Shown: one piece after another, positions 8,781-17,617 of the stretch | Numbering within the stretch: position 1 is the first letter of the stretch | Layout of the letters: every line of letters starts with the position of its first letter | Notes under the pieces: generated by a model | What the model was told of the DNA's origin: nothing | Databases searched by the model: none | Seen by the model: only the letters and a program-made list of their open reading frames with translations | DNA from: an uncultured Actinomycetes bacterium | Lineage (GTDB): Bacteria > Actinomycetota > Acidimicrobiia > Acidimicrobiales > Ilumatobacteraceae | DNA: 64,000 nucleotides | Assembly: GCA_903872155.1 (NCBI GenBank) | Contig: CAIQJP010000008.1 | Location: 1-64,000 of the forward strand | Direction: 5' to 3' | Position numbers and translations under genes: made by a program

Positions 8781-9029
8781 TCAAGGCTCAACTAATTCTT
8801 CAAGATCGTTACGCAGCAACACTGGATCGATGGCTTTGAGTTTCGCGGCACGCATTTTTAGAGCACTCAAACCTGCTGGGATTGATATTGGAGACATCTC
8901 AGCGACTGGTTGACCATCGCGAGTAATGGTGAGTAGTTCGCCCGCAAGTACTCGGTCCAGTACTTGTCCAGAGTCACTGCGTAACTCGAAAACCGTTACA
9001 GCGTTTTTTCCAGAAGTCTTTTTTCTCAT
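8781..9029 (-). CDS. Phd/YefM-family antitoxin, without an adjacent toxin
   Basis: 82 residues with VTVFELRSDSGQVLDRV, LLTITRDGQPVAEMSPI, the Phd/YefM fold that binds operator DNA and neutralises a toxin. In such modules the toxin normally lies just downstream, but downstream here is the convergent permease gene. The neighbouring MazF-like toxin already has its own RHH antitoxin. It may be an orphan left after toxin loss, or may act on a distant toxin. The N-terminus MRKKTSGKNA is Lys-rich. Confidence 0.75.
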   Translation of the reverse strand: MRKKTSGKNAVTVFELRSDSGQVLDRVLAGELLTITRDGQPVAEMSPISIPAGLSALKMRAAKLKAIDPVLLRNDLEELVEP

Positions 9030-9081
9030 GTAACAACTGTAGAACCTTGGAACAACTCAGAATGAAGGATTAATTATGGCT

Positions 9082-9426
9082 CTACGAGAAGTTGAGCAGC
9101 ATTCGTAGGGCACGTCGAATCTGAAAACGCGACTCGATATCAATGACACCGAGCGGATGCACGAGTCGACGTTTGCTGATGGAACGTAATTGTTCGCATT
9201 GGGCGTAACTGATTTCAGAAATGCCCGAGTCAACACTGGGTTCAACCTCTACATGAAAATTCAATCCACGTTGTTTTGTGGTGAACGGAACGACGAAAAC
9301 ATTGCTCAGAAAATCGGCGAAGCCATCGGTTGGTCCAACAACAAGTGCTGGCCGTTTGTGTCCAGGTTCGGCCGGGAAGTTGGGTCCGAAGTCAACGAGC
9401 CAAATGCTGTCGATGAGATCCATCAA
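9082..9426 (-). CDS. MazF/PemK-family type II toxin
   Basis: 114 residues. The N-terminus IWLVDFGPNFPAEPGHKRPALVV matches the SH3-like MazF/PemK opening (IWxVDxxPxxGxExxxxRPALVV). It continues with VFVVPFTTKQR and a C-terminal helix with RSISKRRLVHPLGVID. MazF toxins are sequence-specific mRNA endoribonucleases. The gene overlaps its antitoxin gene by 4 nt (ATGA), so the pair is translated together. It appears intact. Confidence 0.85.
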   Translation of the reverse strand: MMDLIDSIWLVDFGPNFPAEPGHKRPALVVGPTDGFADFLSNVFVVPFTTKQRGLNFHVEVEPSVDSGISEISYAQCEQLRSISKRRLVHPLGVIDIESRFQIRRALRMLLNFS

Positions 9427-9662
9427 TTGATCCCATCGGCAACTTCGGTCAACAACGATTCGCGCAAGTAGTCGGCCCAGGCTTGAGGATCGGCCTTCAA
9501 GTTCTGCATTTGTGATCGGGCTTCGTCGACAAAAAGTTCACGGTCTAACGCATCGGTGGCTCGGCGGAGCACCTCGATCAAAGACAGCCCTTGCTGCTGA
9601 CTGAAGGTGAGAAGTCGTTGGTGGGTGTCGCGGTCAACCCGAATTGTCGTGGAGTCAGTCAT
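9423..9662 (-). CDS. Ribbon-helix-helix antitoxin of the MazF-like module
   Basis: 79 residues from ATG 9662; an ATG at 9668 is also in frame. The start TTIRVDRDTHQRLLTFSQQQGLSLIEVLRRA is a ribbon-helix-helix DNA-binding domain. The C-terminal half (FVDEARSQMQNLKADPQAWADYLRE) is the acidic helical toxin-binding tail. TAAAGT at 9670-9675 sits 7 nt upstream of 9662, which supports that start and a leaderless message. Confidence 0.82.
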   Translation of the reverse strand: MTDSTTIRVDRDTHQRLLTFSQQQGLSLIEVLRRATDALDRELFVDEARSQMQNLKADPQAWADYLRESLLTEVADGIN

Positions 9663-9669
9663 GAGCATG

Positions 9670-9675
9670 ACTTTA
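9670..9675 (-). promoter_or_regulatory. -10 box for the toxin-antitoxin operon
   Basis: On the minus strand TAAAGT lies 7 nt before ATG 9662; the paired repeats at 9692-9711 fall at its -35 position. Confidence 0.45.
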
Positions 9676-9691
9676 GGCTTCCAAGCTGGGT

Positions 9692-9711
9692 TTGTCTACA
9701 AATTGTCTACA
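9692..9711. promoter_or_regulatory. Tandem direct repeat, probable antitoxin operator
   Basis: TTGTCTACA occurs twice (9692-9700 and 9703-9711), 11 bp apart, that is, one helical turn. This is the spacing expected for two adjacent RHH dimers. It overlaps the -35 region of the toxin-antitoxin promoter. Confidence 0.55.
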
Positions 9712-9822
9712 CATAATATGGCTGATATTCATGCAGGTAGTGAGGCTTCACGATTGCAGTCGACGGTGGTTAAACAGGGAAATACTTTCTGACACGCCAT
9801 CAGAAAATTTGCCCTCAACGCC

Positions 9823-9828
9823 TAAGGT
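9823..9828 (+). promoter_or_regulatory. -10 box for leaderless LLM oxidoreductase gene
   Basis: TAAGGT lies 7 nt before ATG 9836. Confidence 0.4.
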
Positions 9829-9835
9829 GTAACGC

Positions 9836-10771
9836 ATGACTCGGGGGATGTTCACGGTTCCGCAAGGACGCCGTATCTATGGAATGCAATTGCCCATCCA
9901 GGCCCAAAGCGCCTACTTCGTGGCCGACTGGGAACGAACAGCTGGACCCAAAGAACTCGGTCGCCTGGCCAAGGCTTGCGATGACAATGGCTATGCCTAT
10001 GTCGGGGTGTGTGACCATGTGGCCCTTCCCGAATCAGTTGTTGGCGGCATGGGCACGCACTGGGCCGACCCGATTGCCACGCTTGGTTGGATCGCTGGCA
10101 TGACATCGAACGTCGGCTTGCTCACCCATGTCTATGTGTTGCCGTATCGCAACCCGCGAGTAGCCGCCAAACAATTCGCGACACTCGATCACCTGAGTGA
10201 TGGTCGTGCGCTCATCGGAATTGGCGCCGGACATGCGCAAGCCGAATTTGAATTGCTCGGCGTTGATTTTCATAGCCGCGGTAAAGCTCTTGATACAGGC
10301 GTTCCTGAACTTGCGAAGTTGCTCGAGAGCGAATTCGTTGACGGATTCGGTGCCCGTCCGTTGCCAACACAGTCGCCACGTCCGCCCATTTGGGTGGCAG
10401 GCTCAAGCCCAGCAGCAATCAAACGTGCTGCGCGGGTTGCCGACGGTTGGTTGCCACAAGGCCCATCAGACGCATCAATGGTGAATATGTTGAACGAAGA
10501 GCGTGCTCGTGTCGGTCGCGCAGCGTCAGCGAATGATGGCTTCATGATTGGCCACATCACGCCGTTCTTATATGTCGGCAAGCCCTCGTTTGATGTGGGT
10601 GAAGCAACACTGAGTGGTTCTGCTCAATCAATCGCCGAACGAATTCTTGAAGGAACTGCGTCTGGTGTGAATCAACTTCAAGTTCGCTTCAAAGCGCAGA
10701 GTTGCGATGAACTATGCGATCAAATCACTGCGTTTGCCAGCGAAGTCGCGCCACTCGTGACAACAATCTAA
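9836..10771 (+). CDS. LLM-class flavin/F420-dependent oxidoreductase
   Basis: 311 residues of the luciferase-like monooxygenase TIM barrel: GYAYVGVCDHVALPE, GLLTHVYVLPYRNP, KQFATLDHLSDGRALIGIGAGH (the family motif LSxGRxxxGxGxG) and PIWVAGSSPAAIKRAARVADGW. In Actinobacteria most such proteins use coenzyme F420. The N-terminal MTRGMFTVPQGRRIYG is longer than the family core, so ATG 9884 is an alternative start; the -10 box at 9823 favours 9836. It leads a plus-strand run with the next two genes, which include an acyl-CoA ligase. Confidence 0.88.
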   Translation: MTRGMFTVPQGRRIYGMQLPIQAQSAYFVADWERTAGPKELGRLAKACDDNGYAYVGVCDHVALPESVVGGMGTHWADPIATLGWIAGMTSNVGLLTHVYVLPYRNPRVAAKQFATLDHLSDGRALIGIGAGHAQAEFELLGVDFHSRGKALDTGVPELAKLLESEFVDGFGARPLPTQSPRPPIWVAGSSPAAIKRAARVADGWLPQGPSDASMVNMLNEERARVGRAASANDGFMIGHITPFLYVGKPSFDVGEATLSGSAQSIAERILEGTASGVNQLQVRFKAQSCDELCDQITAFASEVAPLVTTI

Positions 10772-10800
10772 GAAATAGTTACTTCACTAACGGAGCCATC

Positions 10801-11922
10801 ATGCTGTCTAATCTCGACGACTTCCCGATTCACCAAACATCTGAGCCGATGCGCCATGTCGCAACGAGCGATCGTAATTTTTATGATCGCTATTACTTCA
10901 ATGGTTTCAATCACGATGGAACAGTGATGTTTGTCTGTGGTTTGGGCGTGTATCCAAACCTTGGCGTGATTGATGCGTACCTGTTGGTCTTCCATGAAGG
11001 TCAGCAGCAAGTTGTTCGCGCATCGGGCGCTCTTGATAATGCGAATCGTATGAACCCTGGCGTTGGTCCGATCAGCATTGAAGTCATTGAGCCATTGCAA
11101 AAATTGCGCGTACGTTGTGATGACAATGAATGGGGTATCACGATTGATGCCACCTGGACCGGTGCAATGCCCGCTTTCGAAGAACCTCGCCATTACATTC
11201 GCGAAAATGGCCGCGTGATTTTTGATACCTGTCGCCTCGCGCAAACTGGTGGTTGGGACGGAACCTTGACCGCGGGTGGACACACATTCGCCATTGATTC
11301 AAAGACCTGGTGGGGGACTCGCGATCGTTCGTGGGGTGTACGTCCGATCGGTGAAAGTGAACCTGCCGGTATTCGTGCGAGCAATCCATTCAGCTGGTTC
11401 TGGATTTACACGCCAATTCGTTTCGCCGATCACTCGCTCATGATCATCATGCAAGAAAATCCTGATGGAAGTCGTGTGATGGAAGAAGCAACACGCATTT
11501 GGCCCGATGGTCGTATTGAACATCTCGGTCGCCCCGAACACGATCTTGAATATCGCGAAGGTTCACGTTTCTCAACCGGTGGTGTGATTCGCGTTGTCGC
11601 AGACGACGGCCACGTAATAACCCTAGATATCGAACCGTTGTTGCCAGTGCACATCGGTATCGGAACTGGTTATGGCTATGACGCCGATTGGCGCCACGGA
11701 ATGTGGCAAGGTCCGTTGAAGGTTGAGAACTTCCACCTCGATACAACGACTCCCGAAGGTGCCATGCGTTTGTTCGGCATCGTTGATAACTCGGCCAAGT
11801 TTGCTTACACCGATCGTGATGGCAAGCGTCATGAGGGTTACGGCTTATACGAAAACATGGCGATTGGACCACACGAAAAGTATGGCTTCACCGACATGCT
11901 CGATGGCTTCGTGAAGAAGTAG
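10801..11922 (+). CDS. Conserved hypothetical protein, beta-rich, in catabolic operon
   Basis: 373 residues from ATG 10801 with CGGAG 6 nt upstream. No membrane segment or signal peptide. The sequence is rich in aromatic residues (SWFWIYTPIRF, DRSWGVRPIG, WWGTRDRSWG, YGYDADWRHGMWQG), suggesting a two-lobed lipocalin-like beta structure similar to AttH/CrtC-type proteins; I cannot confirm this. It lies 10 nt before the acyl-CoA ligase gene and 29 nt after the LLM oxidoreductase, so it probably acts on the same catabolic substrate. Similar proteins often occur in actinobacterial steroid and lipid clusters (general knowledge, not seen here). Confidence 0.65.
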   Translation: MLSNLDDFPIHQTSEPMRHVATSDRNFYDRYYFNGFNHDGTVMFVCGLGVYPNLGVIDAYLLVFHEGQQQVVRASGALDNANRMNPGVGPISIEVIEPLQKLRVRCDDNEWGITIDATWTGAMPAFEEPRHYIRENGRVIFDTCRLAQTGGWDGTLTAGGHTFAIDSKTWWGTRDRSWGVRPIGESEPAGIRASNPFSWFWIYTPIRFADHSLMIIMQENPDGSRVMEEATRIWPDGRIEHLGRPEHDLEYREGSRFSTGGVIRVVADDGHVITLDIEPLLPVHIGIGTGYGYDADWRHGMWQGPLKVENFHLDTTTPEGAMRLFGIVDNSAKFAYTDRDGKRHEGYGLYENMAIGPHEKYGFTDMLDGFVKK

Positions 11923-11932
11923 AGAGAATTCC

Positions 11933-13519
11933 ATGGCCCACAAGACTTACCCCCGCTCCATCCAACTCGGTGACCTCTTTGAAGTCATCGCCGATGCGAT
12001 TCCCAATGAGCCTGCGCTCATCACCAACGATGTCAAGTTCACCTATGCCGAACTTGATGAACGCATCACTCGTTTGGCGAACCACTTGCTGTCAATCGGC
12101 ATCAAGCGTGGAGAGCACATCGGCGTACACGCGCAAAACACTCATGAGTGGGTCGAAGCCTTTTATGCGTGCGCCAAGATCAGCGCAGTTGCAATCAATG
12201 TCAACTATCGCTATGTCGAAGCAGAACTTCGTTATTTGTATGACAATGCCGATTGCGTTGCGGTCATCGCAGATCCCGAGTATCTCGGTGCAATCAACGA
12301 TGTGCGTGATGCCTTGCCGAACCTTCGCAATGTCATTGTGCTCGGCGAAGATTACGAAGATGCCTTAGCTGCCGCTTCACCCGATCGCGACTTCCCGGGC
12401 CGTACCGCTGATGACGTATACGTGTTGTACACGGGTGGAACGACCGGTATGCCCAAGGGTGTGATGTGGCGGCACGAAGATGTGATTCTCGGTGCTATGA
12501 ACTCGGCCCGTGGTAATCGTCCGATTGAACGAATTGAGCAGTTGGGTGAAGAAGCAGCAGCCTCGGCGTTTCGTGCTCGACTGATGTCAATTGGTCCGAT
12601 GATGCACGGTGGTGGTCAATGGATCATGGGCAATGCCATTACATCTGGTGGTTGTTTTGTTCTCTACACAAAAAAGCGATTTGATGCACATGATGTGTGG
12701 CAACTTGTTGCCGACGGTGTCGTGACTTCGGTATCAACAATTGGTGATGCGATGGCTCGTCCACTTGCCGAGCATCTAGTTGCTGAACCGCGCCCGGCTT
12801 ATGACTTGTCAATGTTGTTTGCAATCGGAAATGGCGGTGCGCCATTGTCAACTGGAGTGCGTGAACAGATTCGTGCAGCATTGCCGAACGTCGCGATTCT
12901 CGACAGCTTTGGTGCTTCCGAAACTGGTGCCGCCGGCGCACGCGCCGATGATGGTTCATCAATGTCGTCGCCTAAGTTTGCAATGAACGATGACACCACG
13001 GTGTTGAGTGAAGAGGGTCGTCAATGCGTCGCAGGCGAAGTTGGCAAGTTGGCCCGCAGTGGAAATATTCCGTTGGGCTACTTCAAAGATCCGGTGAAGA
13101 CGGCCGAAACGTTCCGCACATTTGATGGCAAACGCTGGGTGATTCCGGGCGACTTTGCTCAGATCGAAGACGATGGCCAGATCACATTGCTCGGACGCGG
13201 TTCAGTGTGCATTAACTCGGGTGGAGAAAAGATCTATCCCGAAGAAGTCGAGGCGGCGCTGAAGCAACATCCAGCAGTGTTTGACGCAGTGGTAATTGGT
13301 ACACCGAACGCTCGTTGGGGTGAACAGGTCACTGCGTTAGTTCAACTTCGCGAGGGCACGAGTCCAAGTGTGGAAGACATCGTGACTTTCTCGCGCACTT
13401 TGGTGGCTGACTACAAGAGTCCGAAAGCGGTGTTCTTTGTGCCAGTGGTTGAGCGCACGCCGGTGGGTAAAGCCGATTATCAGTGGGCTAAGGCCGAAGC
13501 CTTACGCCTGATTGGCTGA
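11933..13519 (+). CDS. Acyl-CoA synthetase, FadD19-like
   Basis: 528 residues. Activates a carboxylic acid to its CoA thioester through an acyl-adenylate. AMP-binding motif YTGGTTGMPKGVMWRHED at about residues 164-181, IGPMMHGGGQW, DSFGASETG, IPGDFAQIEDDGQITLLGRG and SGGEKIYPEEVE, with the catalytic C-terminal lysine in GKADYQWAK. The wording of these motifs closely follows mycobacterial FadD19, which acts on cholesterol side-chain intermediates; that would fit the FadE28/29-like pair next door. It is convergent with the DUF2889 gene, 7 nt away. Confidence 0.9.
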   Translation: MAHKTYPRSIQLGDLFEVIADAIPNEPALITNDVKFTYAELDERITRLANHLLSIGIKRGEHIGVHAQNTHEWVEAFYACAKISAVAINVNYRYVEAELRYLYDNADCVAVIADPEYLGAINDVRDALPNLRNVIVLGEDYEDALAAASPDRDFPGRTADDVYVLYTGGTTGMPKGVMWRHEDVILGAMNSARGNRPIERIEQLGEEAAASAFRARLMSIGPMMHGGGQWIMGNAITSGGCFVLYTKKRFDAHDVWQLVADGVVTSVSTIGDAMARPLAEHLVAEPRPAYDLSMLFAIGNGGAPLSTGVREQIRAALPNVAILDSFGASETGAAGARADDGSSMSSPKFAMNDDTTVLSEEGRQCVAGEVGKLARSGNIPLGYFKDPVKTAETFRTFDGKRWVIPGDFAQIEDDGQITLLGRGSVCINSGGEKIYPEEVEAALKQHPAVFDAVVIGTPNARWGEQVTALVQLREGTSPSVEDIVTFSRTLVADYKSPKAVFFVPVVERTPVGKADYQWAKAEALRLIG

Positions 13520-13526
13520 CGAACTA

Positions 13527-14207
13527 CTAGCCGCGGATGCGACCCCATTCGCCGGGGTCGCGACCAAGTTTGTCGAGTCGACGAGTCACCGACAACGGTG
13601 CACCGATATCAAGACCTTCACGAATCTTGCGAACTTGTTCGCCTTCTTCGTCCCAAATGTGACACGTATTGAGGTTTGACTTGAATCCCATTTCGCGTTG
13701 TTCGGGAGTCATCTCTGGTCGTTCGGCACCTGCCTCAAACGCTTCGTTCATTTTGATGACACGCATGCTCCAACCACATTGAATGGCAACTGGGCCCATT
13801 GCTTGCAAGAGGGCTGTGGTGTGAGTGCAACCACGTGGTCCGCCGAACAATTCGCGAACCTTGTGGGTGAACCCACGAGCGATTGACAAACCGATGAGAC
13901 CTTTGTACTTGATGCCGATTCCGGGACATTCGTGATGCGGGAACTCTTTGAGTTCAGCCGATGCATCAAGAATTTCCATCATGGGGAAAGAAACCCGCAA
14001 CTGCACAACCATGTGATGGATCGTGAGAACTTCGTCGTCGTTCTGTACGTACATGCCGGCAGGCTTGTCATCGCGAACGGCACCCCATAACAAAATTTCG
14101 TTGTCGTTCACTTTGAATGCCCGCACTTCGTAGTTGCGCGTATGAATGGGCAAGTACTCCGGGTTGTCGGGCAGTATGGGATTGGGATTAGGTAATGGTT
14201 GAGCCAT
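13527..14207 (-). CDS. DUF2889 family protein
   Basis: 226 residues from ATG 14207; the open frame runs further upstream into the preceding gene, but 14207 lies 4 nt after that gene's stop and gives a normal family N-terminus (NPEYLPIHTRNYEVRAF). Landmarks are ILLWGAVRDDKP, IHHMVVQLRVS, FPHHECPGI and the Cys/His segment FGGPRGCTHTTALLQAMGP, typical of DUF2889. Proteins of this family recur beside aromatic and steroid catabolic genes but have no assigned reaction. It is the last gene of a three-gene minus-strand operon behind two acyl-CoA dehydrogenase subunits. Confidence 0.8.
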   Translation of the reverse strand: MAQPLPNPNPILPDNPEYLPIHTRNYEVRAFKVNDNEILLWGAVRDDKPAGMYVQNDDEVLTIHHMVVQLRVSFPMMEILDASAELKEFPHHECPGIGIKYKGLIGLSIARGFTHKVRELFGGPRGCTHTTALLQAMGPVAIQCGWSMRVIKMNEAFEAGAERPEMTPEQREMGFKSNLNTCHIWDEEGEQVRKIREGLDIGAPLSVTRRLDKLGRDPGEWGRIRG

Positions 14208-14211
14208 GGCG

Positions 14212-15261
14212 TTAACTATTAACCAAGATCTGGCCCAAGCGTGCCAGGCTCGGCTGCGTTGATCCCAATTGCAATTCAAGTTGCTTGTGCAACAAGAAGT
14301 AACGGTGCAATGGATAATCTCGATCGACTCCGACACCACCATGAACATGGTGTGAACCATGCATCACGCGCCAGCCACCTTCAGCGGCCCAGAACTTGGC
14401 TGACAACAGTGCCTCGTCAGAGGGGAGTCCTTCGCTCAATCGCCAAGCTGCTTGCCATGCTGTTAAACGAACACCTTCAGTGTCGATGTACGCATCGCCG
14501 GCACGTTGACTCACAGCTTGGAAAGTCGCGATGGCCTTTTCGAACTGGAAGCGTCCCTTTGCATATTCGGCCATAAGTGCCAAAGCTGATTGGCAAGCAC
14601 CCGAAGTCATGATACACGCCGCAGCAATTCCGCGGTTAATCAGCTCTGCTGTTGCGCCCGGGTTGCCGAGGCACTTTGCCGTTGCATTTTTGAATTCAAC
14701 AAGCGCGTCAGGGACACCGCTTGTCGTGTCTTGACGAGTGATCTTGACGTTGGGGTCGTTTGCTTCGACGCAATACAAACCATCAACGGCGCTCACGACG
14801 AATCGTTTGGCAAGCAAACCGTGAGGCACACACACTTTTGTTCCGGTGATTTTGCCGTCAACAACAACAGTTGCCGGGTTGAAAACATCGCCAACTGCTT
14901 CGTGGAGAGCAGCAGTCACAATGGTTTCGCCACTTGCAACGCCATCAAGTAGTTCGGGGTAAGCCACGAGTGCATTGGCGGCAAGTCCCATGACTGCGAA
15001 TGCCGGAACCGGTGCAGCAACTCGACCGATTTCTTCAAGAACGACTGATGTTTCGATGATGCCAAGACCGGCGCCACCGACTGATTCAGGTAACCCGATA
15101 CCAACAAGGCCGGCATCAGCCAGCGTGCGCCATAACGCAAGATCGGTTGCACTGTCGGTTGCGCCAATTTGCTTGAGATGTTCTGGTGTGCAGACATCGG
15201 TCAAGATCTGACGAGCGAGTGAGCGCAATTCGTTTTGGTCTGAGGTAAGTGAAAAATCCAT
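14212..15261 (-). CDS. Acyl-CoA dehydrogenase, small subunit (FadE28-like)
   Basis: 349 residues, shorter than classical homotetrameric acyl-CoA dehydrogenases. It has the N-terminal helical domain (LTSDQNELRSLARQIL, GLPESVGGAGLGIIE), a weakly conserved middle domain, and a C-terminal domain ending HVHGGVGVDRDYPLHRYF, the form seen in FadE28-type alpha subunits. Its ATG shares one base with the stop of the upstream subunit gene (TAATG), indicating translational coupling. Known FadE28-FadE29 pairs form heterotetramers that dehydrogenate steroid side-chain CoA esters; the substrate here is inferred. Confidence 0.87.
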   Translation of the reverse strand: MDFSLTSDQNELRSLARQILTDVCTPEHLKQIGATDSATDLALWRTLADAGLVGIGLPESVGGAGLGIIETSVVLEEIGRVAAPVPAFAVMGLAANALVAYPELLDGVASGETIVTAALHEAVGDVFNPATVVVDGKITGTKVCVPHGLLAKRFVVSAVDGLYCVEANDPNVKITRQDTTSGVPDALVEFKNATAKCLGNPGATAELINRGIAAACIMTSGACQSALALMAEYAKGRFQFEKAIATFQAVSQRAGDAYIDTEGVRLTAWQAAWRLSEGLPSDEALLSAKFWAAEGGWRVMHGSHHVHGGVGVDRDYPLHRYFLLHKQLELQLGSTQPSLARLGQILVNS

Positions 15262-16436
15262 TAGCGGGCCGCCCGGGGGAATCCAAGAGAGAACATTGTG
15301 ATGAGGTCGCGTTGCATTTCGTTTGTTCCGCCACCAAAGGTGAGGATGAGCATGCCGCGGTACATGCTCTCGAGTCGGGCACGAATGACTGCGCCTGGTG
15401 TTCCTTGAACGAGGTAACCCGTCGGTCCAAGAATTTCAAACAAGAGTCTGAATGCTTCAAGGTAGAACTCGGTTCCGTACACCTTGATTGATGAACAGTG
15501 ACCAATATCAAGTTTGCCTTGAGTGGCTTCCCATGCTGATTGCCAGTTCATGAGACGCAAGACATCGAGCTTGGCGTGCACTCGTGCCAAGTTCATTTGC
15601 ACCCACTCTTGATCGGCAATACGACGACCGTCGGGTAGGTGAGTGGTCTTAGCGTATTCAAGCGTGTCGGCAAGAGCACGGTCAATGACACCAGTCGAAC
15701 ACAATGTCACGCGCTCGTGGTTGAGTTGATTGGTGATGAGGGTCCAACCCTTGTTTTCGCCACCGACACAGTTCTCAACTGGAATGCGCACGTCATCGAG
15801 GAACATCGCGTTGATGTCGTGTTCGCCGATGAGGTTGAGTTTTTGCAATGTGATGCCAGGCGTGTTCATCGGCATGATGAGGATGCTGATGCCTTTGTGC
15901 TTGGCCGCATCGGCATCGGTGCGAACTGCAAGCCAGCAGTAGTCGGCATCGCTTGACAGCGAAGTCCACATCTTTTGACCGTTAACGACATATACGTCGC
16001 CGTCACGTACGGCGCGAGTTTGCAACGATGCCAAGTCGGTGCCAGCGCCAGGCTCGCTGTATCCGATGCAGAAGTGCAGATCACCTTTCAAGATTTTGGG
16101 CAAGAAGAATTCTTTTTGCTGTTCGGTTCCGAAGTTCATGATGGTCGGTCCAACAGTGTTGATACTCAACATCGGAACCGGAGCACCGGAGCGCATTGAC
16201 TCATCAAAGAAGATGAATTGTTCGATCGCGCTGCGACCCTGGCCGCCAAAGTCCTTCGGCCAACCGATACCGGCCCAACCATCAGCGCACATCTGCTTCC
16301 AGACTCGACGAGGGGTCTCGCCAATTCCGTGGCTCGTGCTCAGGTCTTTGACCGTCTTTTCGTCAAGAAGTTTCTCGTAGTACGAGCGCAACTCGGTGCG
16401 CATCGCCTGCTGTTCGTCGGTGTACCCGATATCCAT
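15261..16436 (-). CDS. Acyl-CoA dehydrogenase, large subunit (FadE29-like)
   Basis: 391 residues: GIGWPKDFGGQGRSAIEQFIF, FCIGYSEPGAGTDLASLQTRA (FAD and substrate segment), VNGQKMWTSLSSDADYCWLA, and C-terminal LILTFGGGTNEMQRDLI. Sequence pattern and length follow FadE29. It is the first gene of the minus-strand operon with the FadE28-like subunit and the DUF2889 protein. An 88-bp divergent region separates it from the plus-strand LLM gene. Confidence 0.9.
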   Translation of the reverse strand: MDIGYTDEQQAMRTELRSYYEKLLDEKTVKDLSTSHGIGETPRRVWKQMCADGWAGIGWPKDFGGQGRSAIEQFIFFDESMRSGAPVPMLSINTVGPTIMNFGTEQQKEFFLPKILKGDLHFCIGYSEPGAGTDLASLQTRAVRDGDVYVVNGQKMWTSLSSDADYCWLAVRTDADAAKHKGISILIMPMNTPGITLQKLNLIGEHDINAMFLDDVRIPVENCVGGENKGWTLITNQLNHERVTLCSTGVIDRALADTLEYAKTTHLPDGRRIADQEWVQMNLARVHAKLDVLRLMNWQSAWEATQGKLDIGHCSSIKVYGTEFYLEAFRLLFEILGPTGYLVQGTPGAVIRARLESMYRGMLILTFGGGTNEMQRDLITMFSLGFPRAAR

Positions 16437-16524
16437 GTTTCCCCCTGGGAATCCCCTGATAGTGCCCTCAAGTTTCTAGCAGAAGACACGCCGAAATGTC
16501 GTTGCCAACTACTGTGAAATATCT

Positions 16525-17565
16525 ATGACAACTGATCTCAAACTCGGCTGGCACATCGGATATTGGGGTCGTTCGATGCCCACTGGCGTGCCCGAAACAT
16601 TGAAGATGATCGAAGGCCTGGGCTACGAGACGGTGTTCACCGCCGAGTCGTGGGGAAGTGACGCGATTTCTCCCCTCGCGTGGTGGGGAGCAGCCACGAC
16701 CAAGTTGCGTCTTGCCACCAACATCGTGCAGTTGTCGGCCCGTACGCCAACTGCGACTGCCATGGCCGCGATCACCATGGACCATCTGTCGGGTGGACGC
16801 TTCTGTCTTGGGCTTGGTGTCAGCGGTCCGCAAGTTGTTGAAGGTTGGTATGGCCAACGATTCAACAAGCCACTGGCGCGTACTCGTGAATACGTCGACA
16901 TCATTCGCAAGATCTTGGCACGCGAAGAACGGCTAACAAACGCCGGTCCCGAGTATCCGATTCCGGCAACTGACGGACTTGGTCTTGGTAAAGCGTTGAA
17001 CGTCATGACGCATCCGTTGCGCGTTGACTTGCCGATTTTCATCGGAGCAGAAGGCCCGAAGAATGTGGCACTGGCCGCTGAAATTGCTGATGGGTGGTTC
17101 CCCATTTTTTACGCACCGCGTCATGAAGAGATGTATGCCAAGCATCTCAATGAAGGATTCGCTCGGCCGAATGCGCGCCGCAATGCCGACAACTTCGAAA
17201 TCTTGGCGATGGCCAATGTGGCGATCGACGAAGACATGGATAAGGCGTACGACAAATTGCGTCCAACCATTGCGTTGTACGTCGGTGGCATGGGTGCTCA
17301 AGAAATGAACTTCCATGCTGATGTGTTTCGCCGACTTGGTTACGAAGAAGCGGTCGACAAGATTCAAAGTCTTTTCTTGAGCGGACATCAGAACGATGCA
17401 ATTGCTGCTGTTCCGAAAGCAATGATTGATGAAATTTGTTTGGTGGGTTCACCAGCAAAGATCAAAGATGATCTTGCGGCATGGCGCGAAAGCAAAGTGA
17501 CAACTTTGGTCGTCGGCGGTGCGCCAGAAACGTTGCGCACGATGGCCGAATTGTTGTACGGCTGA
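16525..17565 (+). CDS. LLM-class F420-dependent oxidoreductase
   Basis: 346 residues: GLGYETVFTAESWGSD, RLATNIVQLSARTP, TMDHLSGGRFCLGLGVSGPQVVEGWYG (family motif LSxGRxxxGxGxSxP) and ADGWFP. This resembles the F420-dependent subgroup that ends in VGGAPETLRTMAELLYG. It is divergent from the acyl-CoA dehydrogenase operon and 52 nt upstream of the cyclase-family gene, with which it is probably co-transcribed. Confidence 0.88.
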   Translation: MTTDLKLGWHIGYWGRSMPTGVPETLKMIEGLGYETVFTAESWGSDAISPLAWWGAATTKLRLATNIVQLSARTPTATAMAAITMDHLSGGRFCLGLGVSGPQVVEGWYGQRFNKPLARTREYVDIIRKILAREERLTNAGPEYPIPATDGLGLGKALNVMTHPLRVDLPIFIGAEGPKNVALAAEIADGWFPIFYAPRHEEMYAKHLNEGFARPNARRNADNFEILAMANVAIDEDMDKAYDKLRPTIALYVGGMGAQEMNFHADVFRRLGYEEAVDKIQSLFLSGHQNDAIAAVPKAMIDEICLVGSPAKIKDDLAAWRESKVTTLVVGGAPETLRTMAELLYG

Positions 17566-17617
17566 TCGCTACTTACATTCAACGACAAGACGTGACGATG
17601 AGAGACGGGGAAAAATC

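Noticed and set aside
14208-14360. N-terminal extension of the DUF2889 protein
   Set aside because: It lies inside the end of the upstream dehydrogenase gene; a good ATG sits 4 nt after that gene's stop.
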